Shown here piece after piece: positions 42,366 through 52,700 of a DNA stretch of 64,000 nucleotides (position 1 is its first letter; every line of letters begins with the position of its first letter). The stretch lies in NCBI GenBank assembly GCA_022494885.1, contig JAGVSM010003417.1, positions 62,001 to 126,000 on the forward strand, in the 5' to 3' direction. The DNA comes from Micrasema longulum. Lineage: Eukaryota; Arthropoda; Insecta; Trichoptera; Brachycentridae. Below the pieces are notes generated by a model, which was given only the letters and a program-made list of their open reading frames with translations, ran no database searches and was not told the origin of the DNA. Made by a program: the position numbers and the translations under genes.

Positions 42366-42835
42366 TTGCACTGGCTACGTTTTCCATTGAGGGTGGAATA
42401 CAAACTCTGTTGGCTTATGTATAAGTCACTGCACAGCTCTGCTCCAGAATATCTAAGGGAACTCTGCATTCCAGATGAACTAACTGACAGACGTCTTATG
42501 CTTAGATCAGCTACATCTACGTCGAAAGGAAAAGTTATTATACCTCTACGCAAACAGCGCACTAAATTCAGCGAACGTGCATTTGCGGTCGCAGGCCCTA
42601 CGGCATGGAATGCTCTCCCAGCAGAAATCCGAAACTGTGAGAGTGAAGTGATATTTCGGAAGAAACTTAAAACCCACTTGTTCTCTAAATCATTTGAATA
42701 AATTCTCAGCATGTGGTGACAAAGTACATTATTTTTCTTAGATTAAAAAGCTAAAATTAAATTTATATAATCACTTTGTAAAGCGCCCTTGAGGTATTAT
42801 ATTACGAAAATGGCGCTATATAAGATATCCATAAT
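42366..42835 (+). pseudogene. CR1/L2-type LINE ORF2 C terminus with 3' end
   Basis: The 111-residue frame reads LHW-like MHWLRFPLRVEYKLCWLMYK, then SLHSSAPEYLRELC, AFAVAGPTAWNALPAEIRNC and LKTHLFSKSFE. This is the classic C-terminal tail of CR1/L2 ORF2. The 3' end gcgcccttgaggtatt...atggcgctatataagatatcc is followed by (ATT)n, as expected for this clade. The tail is intact, the rest of the element is missing. Confidence 0.85.
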
Positions 42836-42879
42836 TATTATTATTAATATATTGCATTTGCAAAATAGTAAGGAGTATC

Positions 42880-43212
42880 TAATACAAAAAAGTGAAAATT
42901 AAATAACAATTACCATGGCGACTGCTTTTCTTGACATTTGGCTTGCCAACCGCCGCGCTGGCTAAATGTAATAAATAGCATGATAAATAATATATAAATA
43001 AATAAAAATAGCAGTTTTGGAATATTTTCTATATTTACACCGGTGAAATTCAAATATGTGATTGCGCAGCAGGATTATACGTCGCGAAACGTAAATATTT
43101 TGACGTTTAATATTAGGTGTTCACGTGATTACGAATATGATAAACAACTATGGTGAAATTTTTTTATCACGTCGCTTATTAGCACGTCGATAGTTATTTG
43201 TGATTGAGTTAC
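42880..43212. mobile_element. MITE-B copy 2
   Basis: Inverted relative to 10338-10605; shares cgccgcgctggctaaatg-like and acaccggtgaaatt segments. It ends cgatagttatttgtgattga-gttac, the terminal repeat seen at the far end of copy 1. Confidence 0.6.
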
Positions 43213-43880
43213 AGAAGGCAGGTAGAACCAAGTTTGCATACATCGTACTGTATCCAAAAGTCTGCCAAGAGCAAGTTTTATAACAAAACTAAAAAGTAAG
43301 GGTGGTTAGGTAACAGAAAATATTGAAAAATTAAATAGATAATAATATAATCCAGAAAGACGAAAAGTTGCCGGCAAGGTTCATTCGTTCCGACAAATAA
43401 AACTCTTCTGAGTAAAAATCAACACATGCACATATTTATATGAAACACTGAATTATATTATAATGAACGAAAATATAAATATAATATTACGCTGGAATAT
43501 TTTATTAAATAAAATTGAAGTTATTTTTGATTGGGTAGATGTTATTATCAAAAAAGGTTTATAAACTACAAAGAAGGAAAACTTCTATGAACGGTATTTT
43601 CATATTAGCGGTTTTAATATTGTTATTTTTTGCGGATTTTACTGATTTTGGATCATAACACAAATTACAATGGTTACTGCAGTAGTTTACAAAGAAAAAA
43701 AAACCAAAAGAGGTAATTAAAAGCTCCATAATAATGAAAAACAATAACTTATTTTTGTCGAAAATATTTTTGGCAGCTTTAGTTTGAAAGCGCAAACAGA
43801 GATGACGCTAACATCGTTCGCAGCGCGCTAGGGAAACGCGTCACACATTTCATAAATGCTTTCGAGAACGCTTTTCGGGT

Positions 43881-44072
43881 ATCGCTTCTCGGCCTGTTGG
43901 CTAAGATCAAAGTGTAGTATCTGTTCTTATCAGCTTAATATCTGATAGTTCCCGCAATGCGGGACCAGTATATTAAACTGATTTTTGGAATGTGACGTGA
44001 TGTTCGGGGCTTGCTCCACTCCTGTCGCGGGTTGGCCCGGCATTGCAGTGCCGCCGGGATCGGCCCATCTTA
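43881..44072 (+). ncRNA. U2: U2 spliceosomal snRNA
   Basis: Begins ATCGCTTCTCGGCC and holds the branch-point recognition sequence GTGTAGTATCTG, the stem IIa region, the Sm site ATTTTTGGA (near 43980) and the 3' hairpins. Paired bases in the last stems (GGCA/TGCC and CCGGC/GCCGG) are kept, which argues against an old pseudogene. The stem-I loop reads CTGTTGG where the usual form is CTTTTGG. No snRNA promoter element was recognised upstream, so a recent pseudogene is not excluded. Confidence 0.85.
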
Positions 44073-44266
44073 AAACCTATTATTGGCCCAAGGGTCACCC
44101 TGTACTCCTGCTTCATCAGGGGACGATGTACGCTGGGCACGGAGTCTGGTAGGGCCAGTAACGGCAAATCGGACCATGAGTCGAAAGCTGGGTCCGATTA
44201 CAATGGGAACATCGTCCCATTGACTCCTTTTAAGGTCAAACCTACGATGTGTATTATCCATACCTA

Positions 44267-44741
44267 TAGTCCTTAAAATATAGCTTGATTGAATTGACGG
44301 CTGTCAAACTAATGTCACTAGTGGTGGAAATATTGATCACTGATCATGTACCGATCAAATCGATTTTATCAGTTTTTTCATTCAATCATGAAATTCTGTT
44401 TCCGAAAATTGATAAAATAAACTAGCCTATTATAGTGTGTTTAAGACTTACTAAAAAAAGATTTACTAAAAAATAAGACATAAGATACTTTTTTTCACGA
44501 ATAACAACAAATGAATTGTTTTTTATTCCAGCGATTTACGTTAGTCAATTTGTCTCATCTCGAAACTTTTTGCAAAATGACTTAACCTTCTAAGAACGTC
44601 GTTAATAATTAGGTTTATTTTTCTTTTTTTTTTAAAGTTTTAAAGCTGATTTTATATTGATTTATTTGTCAAGCATTGTATTATGATTTTGTGAGTTTTG
44701 CTGACAATTATCATTCTAATCAAGCTATATTTTAAGGACTA
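44267..44741. mobile_element. MITE-A copy 3
   Basis: Uninterrupted 475 bp, TAGTCCTTAAAATATAGC to GCTATATTTTAAGGACTA, with TA on each side. It lies about 195 bp after the U2 gene. Confidence 0.9.
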
Positions 44742-44750
44742 TAACTCCTA

Positions 44751-44890
44751 ACACATGCTGTGCTGTCTTTATACAGAGAAGCAATAGCCCGTGTCAGGTT
44801 TCCGCTCACTCCATACCCCGATAACACCTTCCATATTTTTTCTCTGTCTCTATCAAACCCTTTTTGCAGATCGACAAAGGCGCAGAAAAG
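44751..44890 (-). pseudogene. LINE RT palm fragment (motif A)
   Basis: The reverse strand reads CAFVDLQKGFDRDREKIWKV, then LSGYGVSGNLTRAIASLYKD. F-V-D-L-x-K-G-F-D holds the first catalytic Asp of RT. A different frame of the same DNA gives the 93-residue open frame, which is a shadow. Confidence 0.75.
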
Positions 44891-45099
44891 TTTATGGAAA
44901 AATCCAAGCAAGATTCTTTTCTGTCATGTTTCGTAAAGCAAATGCCTATTTGATCCATACGTCCTCTTCCATTCCGCGGATTTATGAATGAAAGAGAATG
45001 TTTGGAATTATAAATACCTTTTTTAATTTCTAAGATTTCCAAGTTATCTAATTTTAATATTTTTATTTTTTTGATAATATTTAGCAATCACCGTTAAAA

Positions 45100-47108
45100 C
45101 TAAAATAGGATAAGATTTATTAGTTGAACCATAGAATTAAGAATAGTCCAGAAATATCCTTCGAGCGTAGAATCATATTTGAATACATCGGACTGTGTCC
45201 AATAATTCCCCCACTTAAACACACTTTCGCCGCGCGCATACTTGAAGTCACCGAGTAATATTGCCAGATCGCGAAGAATATAACCATAACACAAATGTAA
45301 GGTAAAAAAAAAAATCTTGATTTTTCTAAAATTTTATTGTGCACTCGAAAACATTGATTGATACAACAGAGTAGATAAGTAAAGGGTCATTTAATAAGAG
45401 TAATTGAATTAATAAACTTTGAACTTACAAATTTTATTTTACATAAAATGGATATTTTAATATCATGTTAAATAATATTTTATGTTTTAAAGACAATGTC
45501 GGCCATTTGGCCTTTGGGCATTTGCCCACCACGGTGTGTTGATAATCTCAGGTTAAATTTTCATTATATCTCTTATTATATGAGCAAAGTAGGGTAAACA
45601 AATTTACTACCTTGGCAACCTTTACGAAATTTCCATTTTGTTTTTTCGACAATCTGACAGATGGAATGGATTTAATCTTTAAGTAATGCATTTGTGACAA
45701 ACACATTTATTTGATAATTACACACGAAATGTGATTGCATCCTGTTTCTTTAATACGAGTATCCTAGTAGTATTTCTACACTTTAAAAGGACACAACACG
45801 GCATGGTTAAATTCGAATTAGGAGTTGCGTACTGAGCGACGTCTACAAAGAAACTAATAAGTTAAAACGTAAACCTACTCATTTATGAGTAGTTGAGTCG
45901 CCTTCTGTTTGATGTTCGTATGCAGTTTCTGGACTATTCTTAATTCTATGAGTTGAACATACCTTGATAAAGAAACGCATGTAGCCTTGAAACCGGTCGG
46001 GAGAAAAAAATTAAATAAGTAGTTAAAAACAAAGCTGTTTTATATTTATTTTATTAAAATAAATACAGTTGGTACTTATTTAATTAAACACAATTAAACT
46101 GTACAATAGAATATTTTTATTGAATAATTTCAATGCATTATGTATAATATCATATTAAAATTATCACAAAATCAACAAATTGTTTTTAAATATTTCCTAC
46201 GAGTACAAAAATAGCGAAATTATTCTTTGAATATAATTGTCTATTTCCAGAATAGACTTTTAAAATATTAATACCAGGTAATCCGTAAAATAACTTAAAT
46301 ATTTATATTTGGTTATTTGATCAGTAACATTTTATCAAAATAAAAACAGGATACTAAAAAAAACTTTGCGACTTTTTTCAAATAAAATATTATAGATCAT
46401 ATAACCATAAATATAAAGAAGAGAATCCTAGGATAAAAATATAAATAAGTTGATCAAAAAATAATCATGAATAATTAAAACCATTAAAAATATATCGGAT
46501 AAACTCTTCAGAAAGTAAAATTAATATTTTGTGAGAATAACTAAAAATAATTTTACTAATTATAAGAATAAAAATCTAAGCAATTTTAACGATTTATTAA
46601 TGTATTAAGTTAATATTTATGCTTATTAACTTATGTAATATAAAATTATTATTTTATGTTTAAACTATTAATATTATAGAGGCACATTTGAGCGGTTATA
46701 CTCCAAAACATACTATTTCCAAGGAATTTTCCATTGGTCTACCACAACAGGCCAAGAAGTCCAATTTTAGTGGTGCTGTTACTTTTTGGAATAATTCTTT
46801 CAGAATATAACCTCACATTTATTTACTTATCATTCAAATTGTGAAGATATTCCTATAAGGCACCTTAAAAGATTTCACATTATATACAAACATATTTCTA
46901 TTCGAATTTTTTATTAGTTGCCGGGCTAAAATATCACTATACAATAAAAAAATAAAAAACAGGTGATCCATCGTGTACTTATCTACCGAAAATGTAATTA
47001 AAAAATCACTTTAAGAGAATCTACCGATTTTTCTACCAATCTGAAGAATTGGTCAAATTCTGGGTAGTAACGATCTTTCTCATAGTAAAAAAGACTAACA
47101 TGAAAACT
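45100..47108. other. AT-rich intergenic stretch
   Basis: No supported gene. Near 46685-46800 one frame reads HLSGYTPKHTISKEFSIGLP, then SGAVTFWNNSF, possibly the end of a LINE ORF2, but too short to assign. Confidence 0.4.
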
Positions 47109-47696
47109 AGAATGAGGAATTCCATTGTGTTCTAATTTTTTTTTTCTATTAGCGTACTATTTAACTAAGCAAAAATATTTTTTTTTTTTTGTGCGTTATT
47201 TATAAAGATATGATTTTTTAAAGTTACATTTATCAAATACCGCGCCAAATGACTGTAATCAGTGTGTCACTTTTCAGTAGTGACGTCATGAAACGGTTGG
47301 CGTTCTTACTTTCACTGACCTGACAAGAATCTATGGAATATTGCTTTGATTACTTCATTTAGTTGATCGTAATTTGCTCATTTCTATGTTATGGAAAAAC
47401 CTAGAAAGTTGACAAAATCTCTGGTTAAAATGTCAAATTATACAAATTATACTCTTTTTTTTCTATGGTCAAAACGTTGCGGGGGTTTTGAACGGAATCC
47501 GGAAATACTACACGTAGATACAAGGAGTGACGTCATTATTTACGATTTTAAAATGAATACTATTTTTAACATTTTTTATTTATTTTTGCGTGCGTTTTTG
47601 AGATATTTCATCCTACTCCAAAATTTTTTAATATTCACGTGTACTCGAAAACATTTGAAAAATTTAATTCCGGGTTGGGCTGGGATTCCTCATTCT
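47109..47696. mobile_element. MITE-C copy 2
   Basis: Starts agaatgaggaattcca and ends tgggattcctcattct, terminal inverted repeats of about 15 bp; 588 bp. It is inverted relative to 11102-11703. The 128-residue frame at 47391-47777 straddles it and is not coding. Confidence 0.75.
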
Positions 47697-47999
47697 CCAT
47701 TCCAAATGAATGAATATATTAATTATTCATTAAATACATGTGACATGTCACTGATTTCATTCACTGCCATGTCATAGCCACATGTCACTGCCTAAATTTA
47801 ATTGAAATATTCAAAACTTTACAAAAAGATAATTCAAGTTTACCGTAAAAATATCTGGATCTTAAGAATACTTTTTAAGACAAACGTTCCACGATGAACA
47901 TTTTGTGACCAAATATTTCAATTTCGGAGCTAATTTATTTTATGTAGGGATTGACCTATTTTTTAAACACACGAGTGGGCCAATGATATTAGAAGTCTT

Positions 48000-48540
48000 T
48001 TATTTTTTTATACATCATAGTGAAAGTAGTCTAAAAAGTTGCATTTTCGATCACATTGAATGTAATAATTATTTAAAAAAATATTCCATAGTACTTTTGG
48101 CCTTCAACCGAGGTTTGAAGTTTATAACTGTCTGAACATTTTGTTAATTATCTATATTGATGACCCATTACAAATTCGAACACGTTTTAAAACTACCGAA
48201 ATGGAAAAAGTTTACACTCTGCGGAACTGATTCCGTTGAGCGCCTGGCTAATATTGACGAAAACAATGGCTCATTAAAACAATGCTTCCCACTTATTACA
48301 AAACAAAGTGCAACTCACGCCCTTAGATGCTTATTTAATGAGGTTTAATGCACATTACAAAATTTTATTTGACTGATTTTCTTCCTTAAATACGAAATGA
48401 CAGCCGGTTTAGCGCAAAACATTGACTTTTTCGAAAACTTCAAACTTCGGTTGAGGGTCAAAAGTAGTATCAAATATTTAAAAAATAAATCGCATTCCGA
48501 GTAATCCAAAAGGCAACTTTTTGGACCCCTTTTATTAAAA
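48000..48540. repeat. Divergent inverted repeat
   Basis: Left arm 48020-48125 (taaaaagttgcattttcgat, caaccgaggtttgaagttta) pairs with right arm 48415-48530 (aaacttcggttgagggtcaa, aaaggcaactttttgga). The two small frames inside are unrecognised. Confidence 0.6.
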
Positions 48541-48597
48541 AAAATGGAAAAAAATACACATAGACTCGCCTTGAGTCCTCAAAAATGATGACACTTA

Positions 48598-49127
48598 TGG
48601 TCCTTAAAATATAGCTAGATTAGAATGACAGCTGTCAAACTAATTTCATTAGTGATGGGAAATTACTGATCGCTGATCAAATCGATTTTATCAGTTATTT
48701 CATGCAATCACGAAACTCTGTATTCGTAAATTTATATAAAAAACGCAAAAACAAGTCTATTATAGTGTGTTTAACATAATTATTCACGAAAAAATGAGAC
48801 ATTTTTACTTTTTTCATGAATAAAATCAAATGAATTATTTTTTTATTCTATCAATTTACATAGATCAATTTGTCCCATCTCTAACGTTTTTGCAAAATGA
48901 TGTAACCTTGTAAGAACGTCGTTTATAATTAGGTTTATTTTAGTTTTAGAGCTGATTTTATGTATTAATATTGATTTATGTTTTAAGCATTGCATTAAAA
49001 AATAAATTGACACGCCAGATACAAATGACTTTTTGTGTGTCAATATAAATAACTCCCTTGACTACAAAGTTATGTCGTCACTTTTTCTGACAACTGTCAT
49101 TCCAATCATGTTACATTTTAAGGACTA
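48598..49127. mobile_element. MITE-A copy 4
   Basis: 530 bp. Left end tggtccttaaaatatagcta, right end ttacattttaaggacta, with TA flanks. Uninterrupted. Confidence 0.85.
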
Positions 49128-49264
49128 TAAGTGTGATGCCCTAGGCGTATTTTGCGTTCTATTGGAGGGAATATTTGAATGAAAATGTTTGGAAAAAACT
49201 AGGACCTGAACATTTCAGTTCAGAGTTTCGGGGGTTTTCCTGAATGTATACATTTAACTTAAAA

Positions 49265-49345
49265 TTGTGGCAGAGTGGGGTTCGAACCTCGGACCTCCTG
49301 ATCCAGAGTCCGCTACACTAGTCACGGGACGACAACCCGATTTTA
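49265..49345 (-). repeat. SINE-2 head, reverse
   Basis: The reverse strand reads gtcgtcccgtgactagtgta...gaggttcgaaccccac, the same tRNA-like head as at 29557 and 29814. Confidence 0.6.
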
Positions 49346-49349
49346 TTTA

Positions 49350-50740
49350 TAAAATAGTTTTGAGGTGTAATATTTAAGTAATTAAAACATGATTTATATT
49401 AATGACTTAAACGTAGTTAAAATAGACATATTACGAAATTGAGACAATATTAATATAATATTGCTCATTTCGATGTATTGACATTTGAATTATTTGATAA
49501 TGTTAGCTTTTGAAGCCCATTTTGTTATATTTATTTTATGGCACATGGAAATAAATGTAACTTAAGGTTAAACTATTCAAAAGTATTTAAAATAAAAATA
49601 TTAGCCTATTAGGGAGTTTCGCGAGCACCGTTCTACAAAATTTCTTGTGAAGTCTTCAGTCGAATATTATGTGCCATTCTTCAAGGCGGGTTTTACTTCA
49701 GTGACATTCTGAAAGAAAGAAAAAATAATGATTTATACACGCTCTATGAAATCATGATATACATAAATAAAATATCCTAGATATGTACGTGCGTATACGC
49801 TAATGTCCATGTTACACCGAAGCATGCTCGAGATATCTCACTTATGGCATCTAAAGATAATTATAATTCGTATATCTAGTCTGACTAGTTAGAAACTAGC
49901 ATTGCTTTTTCAAATTTTAAAGATTACTTGCTATACTTGTTATTCCTTCTTTATTTTTTCTTTTTTCTCTGCTGCCATTGGCATGTTTTTATACTTTTAA
50001 ACTACTTTTAATTACTTATATTGTATATGTTAATAAAATCAATATATTGCTGCTCTTACTATAATGTGTTGTTAATTTTGAAGATGTTTTTTAAATTGAC
50101 CTAAATTTACTGTCTTATATTTCACTTAAAGATTCTTCTCATCGTTTCTTTGAATCCCTTAAAATAAATATGTGTATATTTATGTTTTTCCTTTTTTTAA
50201 AAATGTTATTACTATTTTATTTTATTTTTACATCTGAGCATGTTTTTCATTCTTTATTTCAATTCTTAATTTTTAATTACTCTTACAAATTTTCTTCATT
50301 TTTAATATTATTTCCATTTGTAAATACTCACTACAAACTACAAACCTTAAAATATATTTTTTTCACTTAAATTTTAATTTTTAAACAACTTTCATTTATG
50401 TTTTCTTTTTCCTTCTCTTTTTTATACTTTCATAATTAACCTTACATATAATTGCTTTTTAATATGGAAACTTCACTGGTCCATTAGAATTAAGTCTAAT
50501 TGTGTAAAATATTAAACTTTGTAACTGTACCGTATGTTTCCTGAATAAAAGAAAAAAAAAAATATATATATTATCCATTGTGATCGTAGAACAACGATAG
50601 ATATGCAAAAAAATAACTATCTTTTGTAATTGATTATGAAAAAATAAAATACTTAAACGAACCCAAGTTTCAAAGAACATAATTTTGTACTTTAAACCGC
50701 TTTCATGTAAAGTTGAACAAAATCATATGCGCTGTTCTAC
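49350..50740. other. Intergenic, no gene seen
   Basis: AT-rich and T-rich tracts; the small open frames (50170-50370, 50459-50680) are hydrophobic low-complexity artefacts. Confidence 0.45.
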
Positions 50741-50744
50741 GATC

Positions 50745-51434
50745 ATGAAGATATATTATCTAGTCTGACTAGTGTGAATGTTGTATTATTTCTAGTCTGA
50801 CTAGTTTTAAAGTTGTATATATCTAGTTTAACTAGTTGGAAAGTTGTATATTTTTAGTGTCTGAGTTTAGAAAGCTGTATACATGATAATAACTTTTAAT
50901 AATAATAATTTCTTACTAAAAGTTAGAAAGTTGTATACATCTAGTCTTATTAGTTAAAAAGTTGTATATATCTAGATTAACCAGTTAGAAAGTGGTATAT
51001 ATCTAGATTAACTAGTTAGAAAGTTATGTATAGCTAGTCTGATTTGTAAGAAAAGCGTATTTATATTATTAATATATTGTCTGACTTGTTGAAAGTTGTA
51101 TGTATCTAGAGACTGACTAGAAGAAACTTATATATAATAATGTCTAGTCTGACTAGTTAGAAAGCTGTGTATATCTAGTCTGATTAGTTTGAAAGTTGTA
51201 TATATCTAGATTAACTAGTTAATAAGTTGTGTATATCTAGTGTGACTAATTAGAAAGGTGTGTATAGCTAGTCTGATTACTAAGTGTATATATTATAATA
51301 TATAGTCTGACATCTTAAAAAGTTGTATGTATCTAGGCTGACTAGAAGAAAGTTTTATATAATAATGTCTAGACCGATTAGTTAGAAAGCTGCGTATATC
51401 TAGTCTGACTAGTTAGAAAGCTGCGTATATCTAG
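50745..51434. repeat. Minisatellite 'tatctagtctgactagttag'
   Basis: About 16 degenerate units of 35-45 bp, each built on tatctagtctgactagttag and aaagttgta. One more unit lies beyond the hAT insertion at 52429-52460, and a single unit is at 49875. Confidence 0.85.
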
Positions 51435-52428
51435 CAGGGGCGAACCGTGTATAGAAGCGATTATGCGCAGCTTACCATTATATTTGACTAACCATAATAA
51501 TGTTTTATTGTAACTTTATTTACAGAAAAACAAATAAATAATTAACATTTATTTTAAATCATTTCCACCGTTTGTATTTTTATCCTAATATAAATATAAA
51601 TTTTAATAAAGCGCACCCAGCGCCTGCGGTGAGCCAAGAAACTAGCCGATTATTGCAGCTTATTTTTTCATACAAATAAGTATACTATTATTTTGAATGT
51701 ATTAACCCCAGTGCGGGTTTTTTCTCCAAGATTAAACTTGCAGATTACACAAATTATTATAGCGATTCTTGATTTGGAAAACAGTATTTCAAACATTGTT
51801 TCTTAAGGACCATTTTAATTTGGGATGGTACTTATGACATAAGACCATAGGCGGCCTCCGTGGTGTAGTGGTCAAGACGCTTGACTCACACACGGAAAGT
51901 TCCGGGTTCGATTCCCGGTGAGAACACAAAAATTAAAATGTGATTTTTCTCAAGCCTGGGTGCTCTGTGATGTAATTCACCTCTGTAATTAGGCCTCCTG
52001 GCCTGTTGTGGTGCAAAAAAAAAAATGTAAATGTAAATGTAAAAAATAACTTTCATGCGTCATAGTGCAGGACATATAGCACTCCACGCGGCCGTTTTAA
52101 GAACTAGCAATTACTCCAACAATGCGGCCAGTTGACATTTTAATTGAATACCTAATATCGACTGAATTCATAGTGGTATTTTTTATTTATTTTATAATGA
52201 ATTATATATTAAAGTAATGGATAATATATCTATATAATATAATATATAACAAAGTTACATAGTTTGAGTTGATTTCATGGATGAGAGTTGTAGTATCACA
52301 CAGAATCACAGAAAAATATCAATTTATAGCAAATATTACTTACGTTATATTATGTACCTCTTATGTAGGTACAAATATATTATATTTTTTTATAGTTTAC
52401 CCATAAATAAAATCACCATTCGCCACTG
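51435..52428. mobile_element. hAT-like non-autonomous element, copy 2
   Basis: Starts caggggcgaaccgtg and ends cattcgccactg. It is flanked by the 8-bp repeat atatctag (51427-51434 and 52429-52436), which also belongs to the minisatellite it interrupts. It carries SINE-3 inside. Reverse partner of 2750-4153. Confidence 0.85.
51848..52050 (+). repeat. tRNA-derived SINE-3 nested in the hAT-like element
   Basis: The head cctccgtggtgtagtggtca...gttccgggttcgattcccgg has intact A and B boxes. A body and a (tgtaaa)n tail follow. The matching place in hAT copy 1 (near 3740) lacks it, giving an empty site. Acceptor arms do not pair, so it is not a working tRNA. Confidence 0.8.
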
Positions 52429-52571
52429 ATATCTAGTCTGACTAGTGACAAAGTTGTATCTAATTGACTTCTACTTCTATTTTTAACTAAAAACTATTGC
52501 AAAATTGACGGACCACTGATAATATCAAAATATCCACTTCCATGTCACGCCCTGTTGTAAAAAATATTGAA

Positions 52572-52700
52572 TCAAGTTATATGGGACTTTATCTGTAAAT
52601 AATTAAAATTTAAATACCTCCGTGAAGCGAGTCTCGTGGCTACAGCAGCTGTGAGACCGGCTCCTTTTCCGCTGCCATCTTCAGCCAACAACAAACTGAA
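52572..52700 (-). CDS. Hex: Hexokinase terminal exon (LAEDGSGKGAG and stop)
   Basis: Acceptor is ttgttttcag. The translation begins FSLLLAEDGSGKGAGLTAAV, reads on to ATRLASRR, and then has a 14-residue AT-rich tail to a TGA at 52574-52572. The tail has no family counterpart. A GT directly after CGGAG could be a donor to a further exon, so the exact C terminus is uncertain, but the enzyme domain is complete. A hAT-like element begins only 144 bp downstream of the stop. Confidence 0.9.
   Translation of the reverse strand, partial: FSLLLAEDGSGKGAGLTAAVATRLASRRYLNFNYLQIKSHIT

Noticed and set aside
43973..44276. Three overlapping open frames of 63-77 residues on both strands
   Set aside because: They lie on the U2 snRNA and its GC-rich downstream flank and are in conflicting frames; no protein family is recognisable.
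47391..48348. Frames of 128, 76 and 63 residues
   Set aside because: The first straddles a MITE-C end, and the others lie in a diverged inverted repeat; no domain motif was seen.
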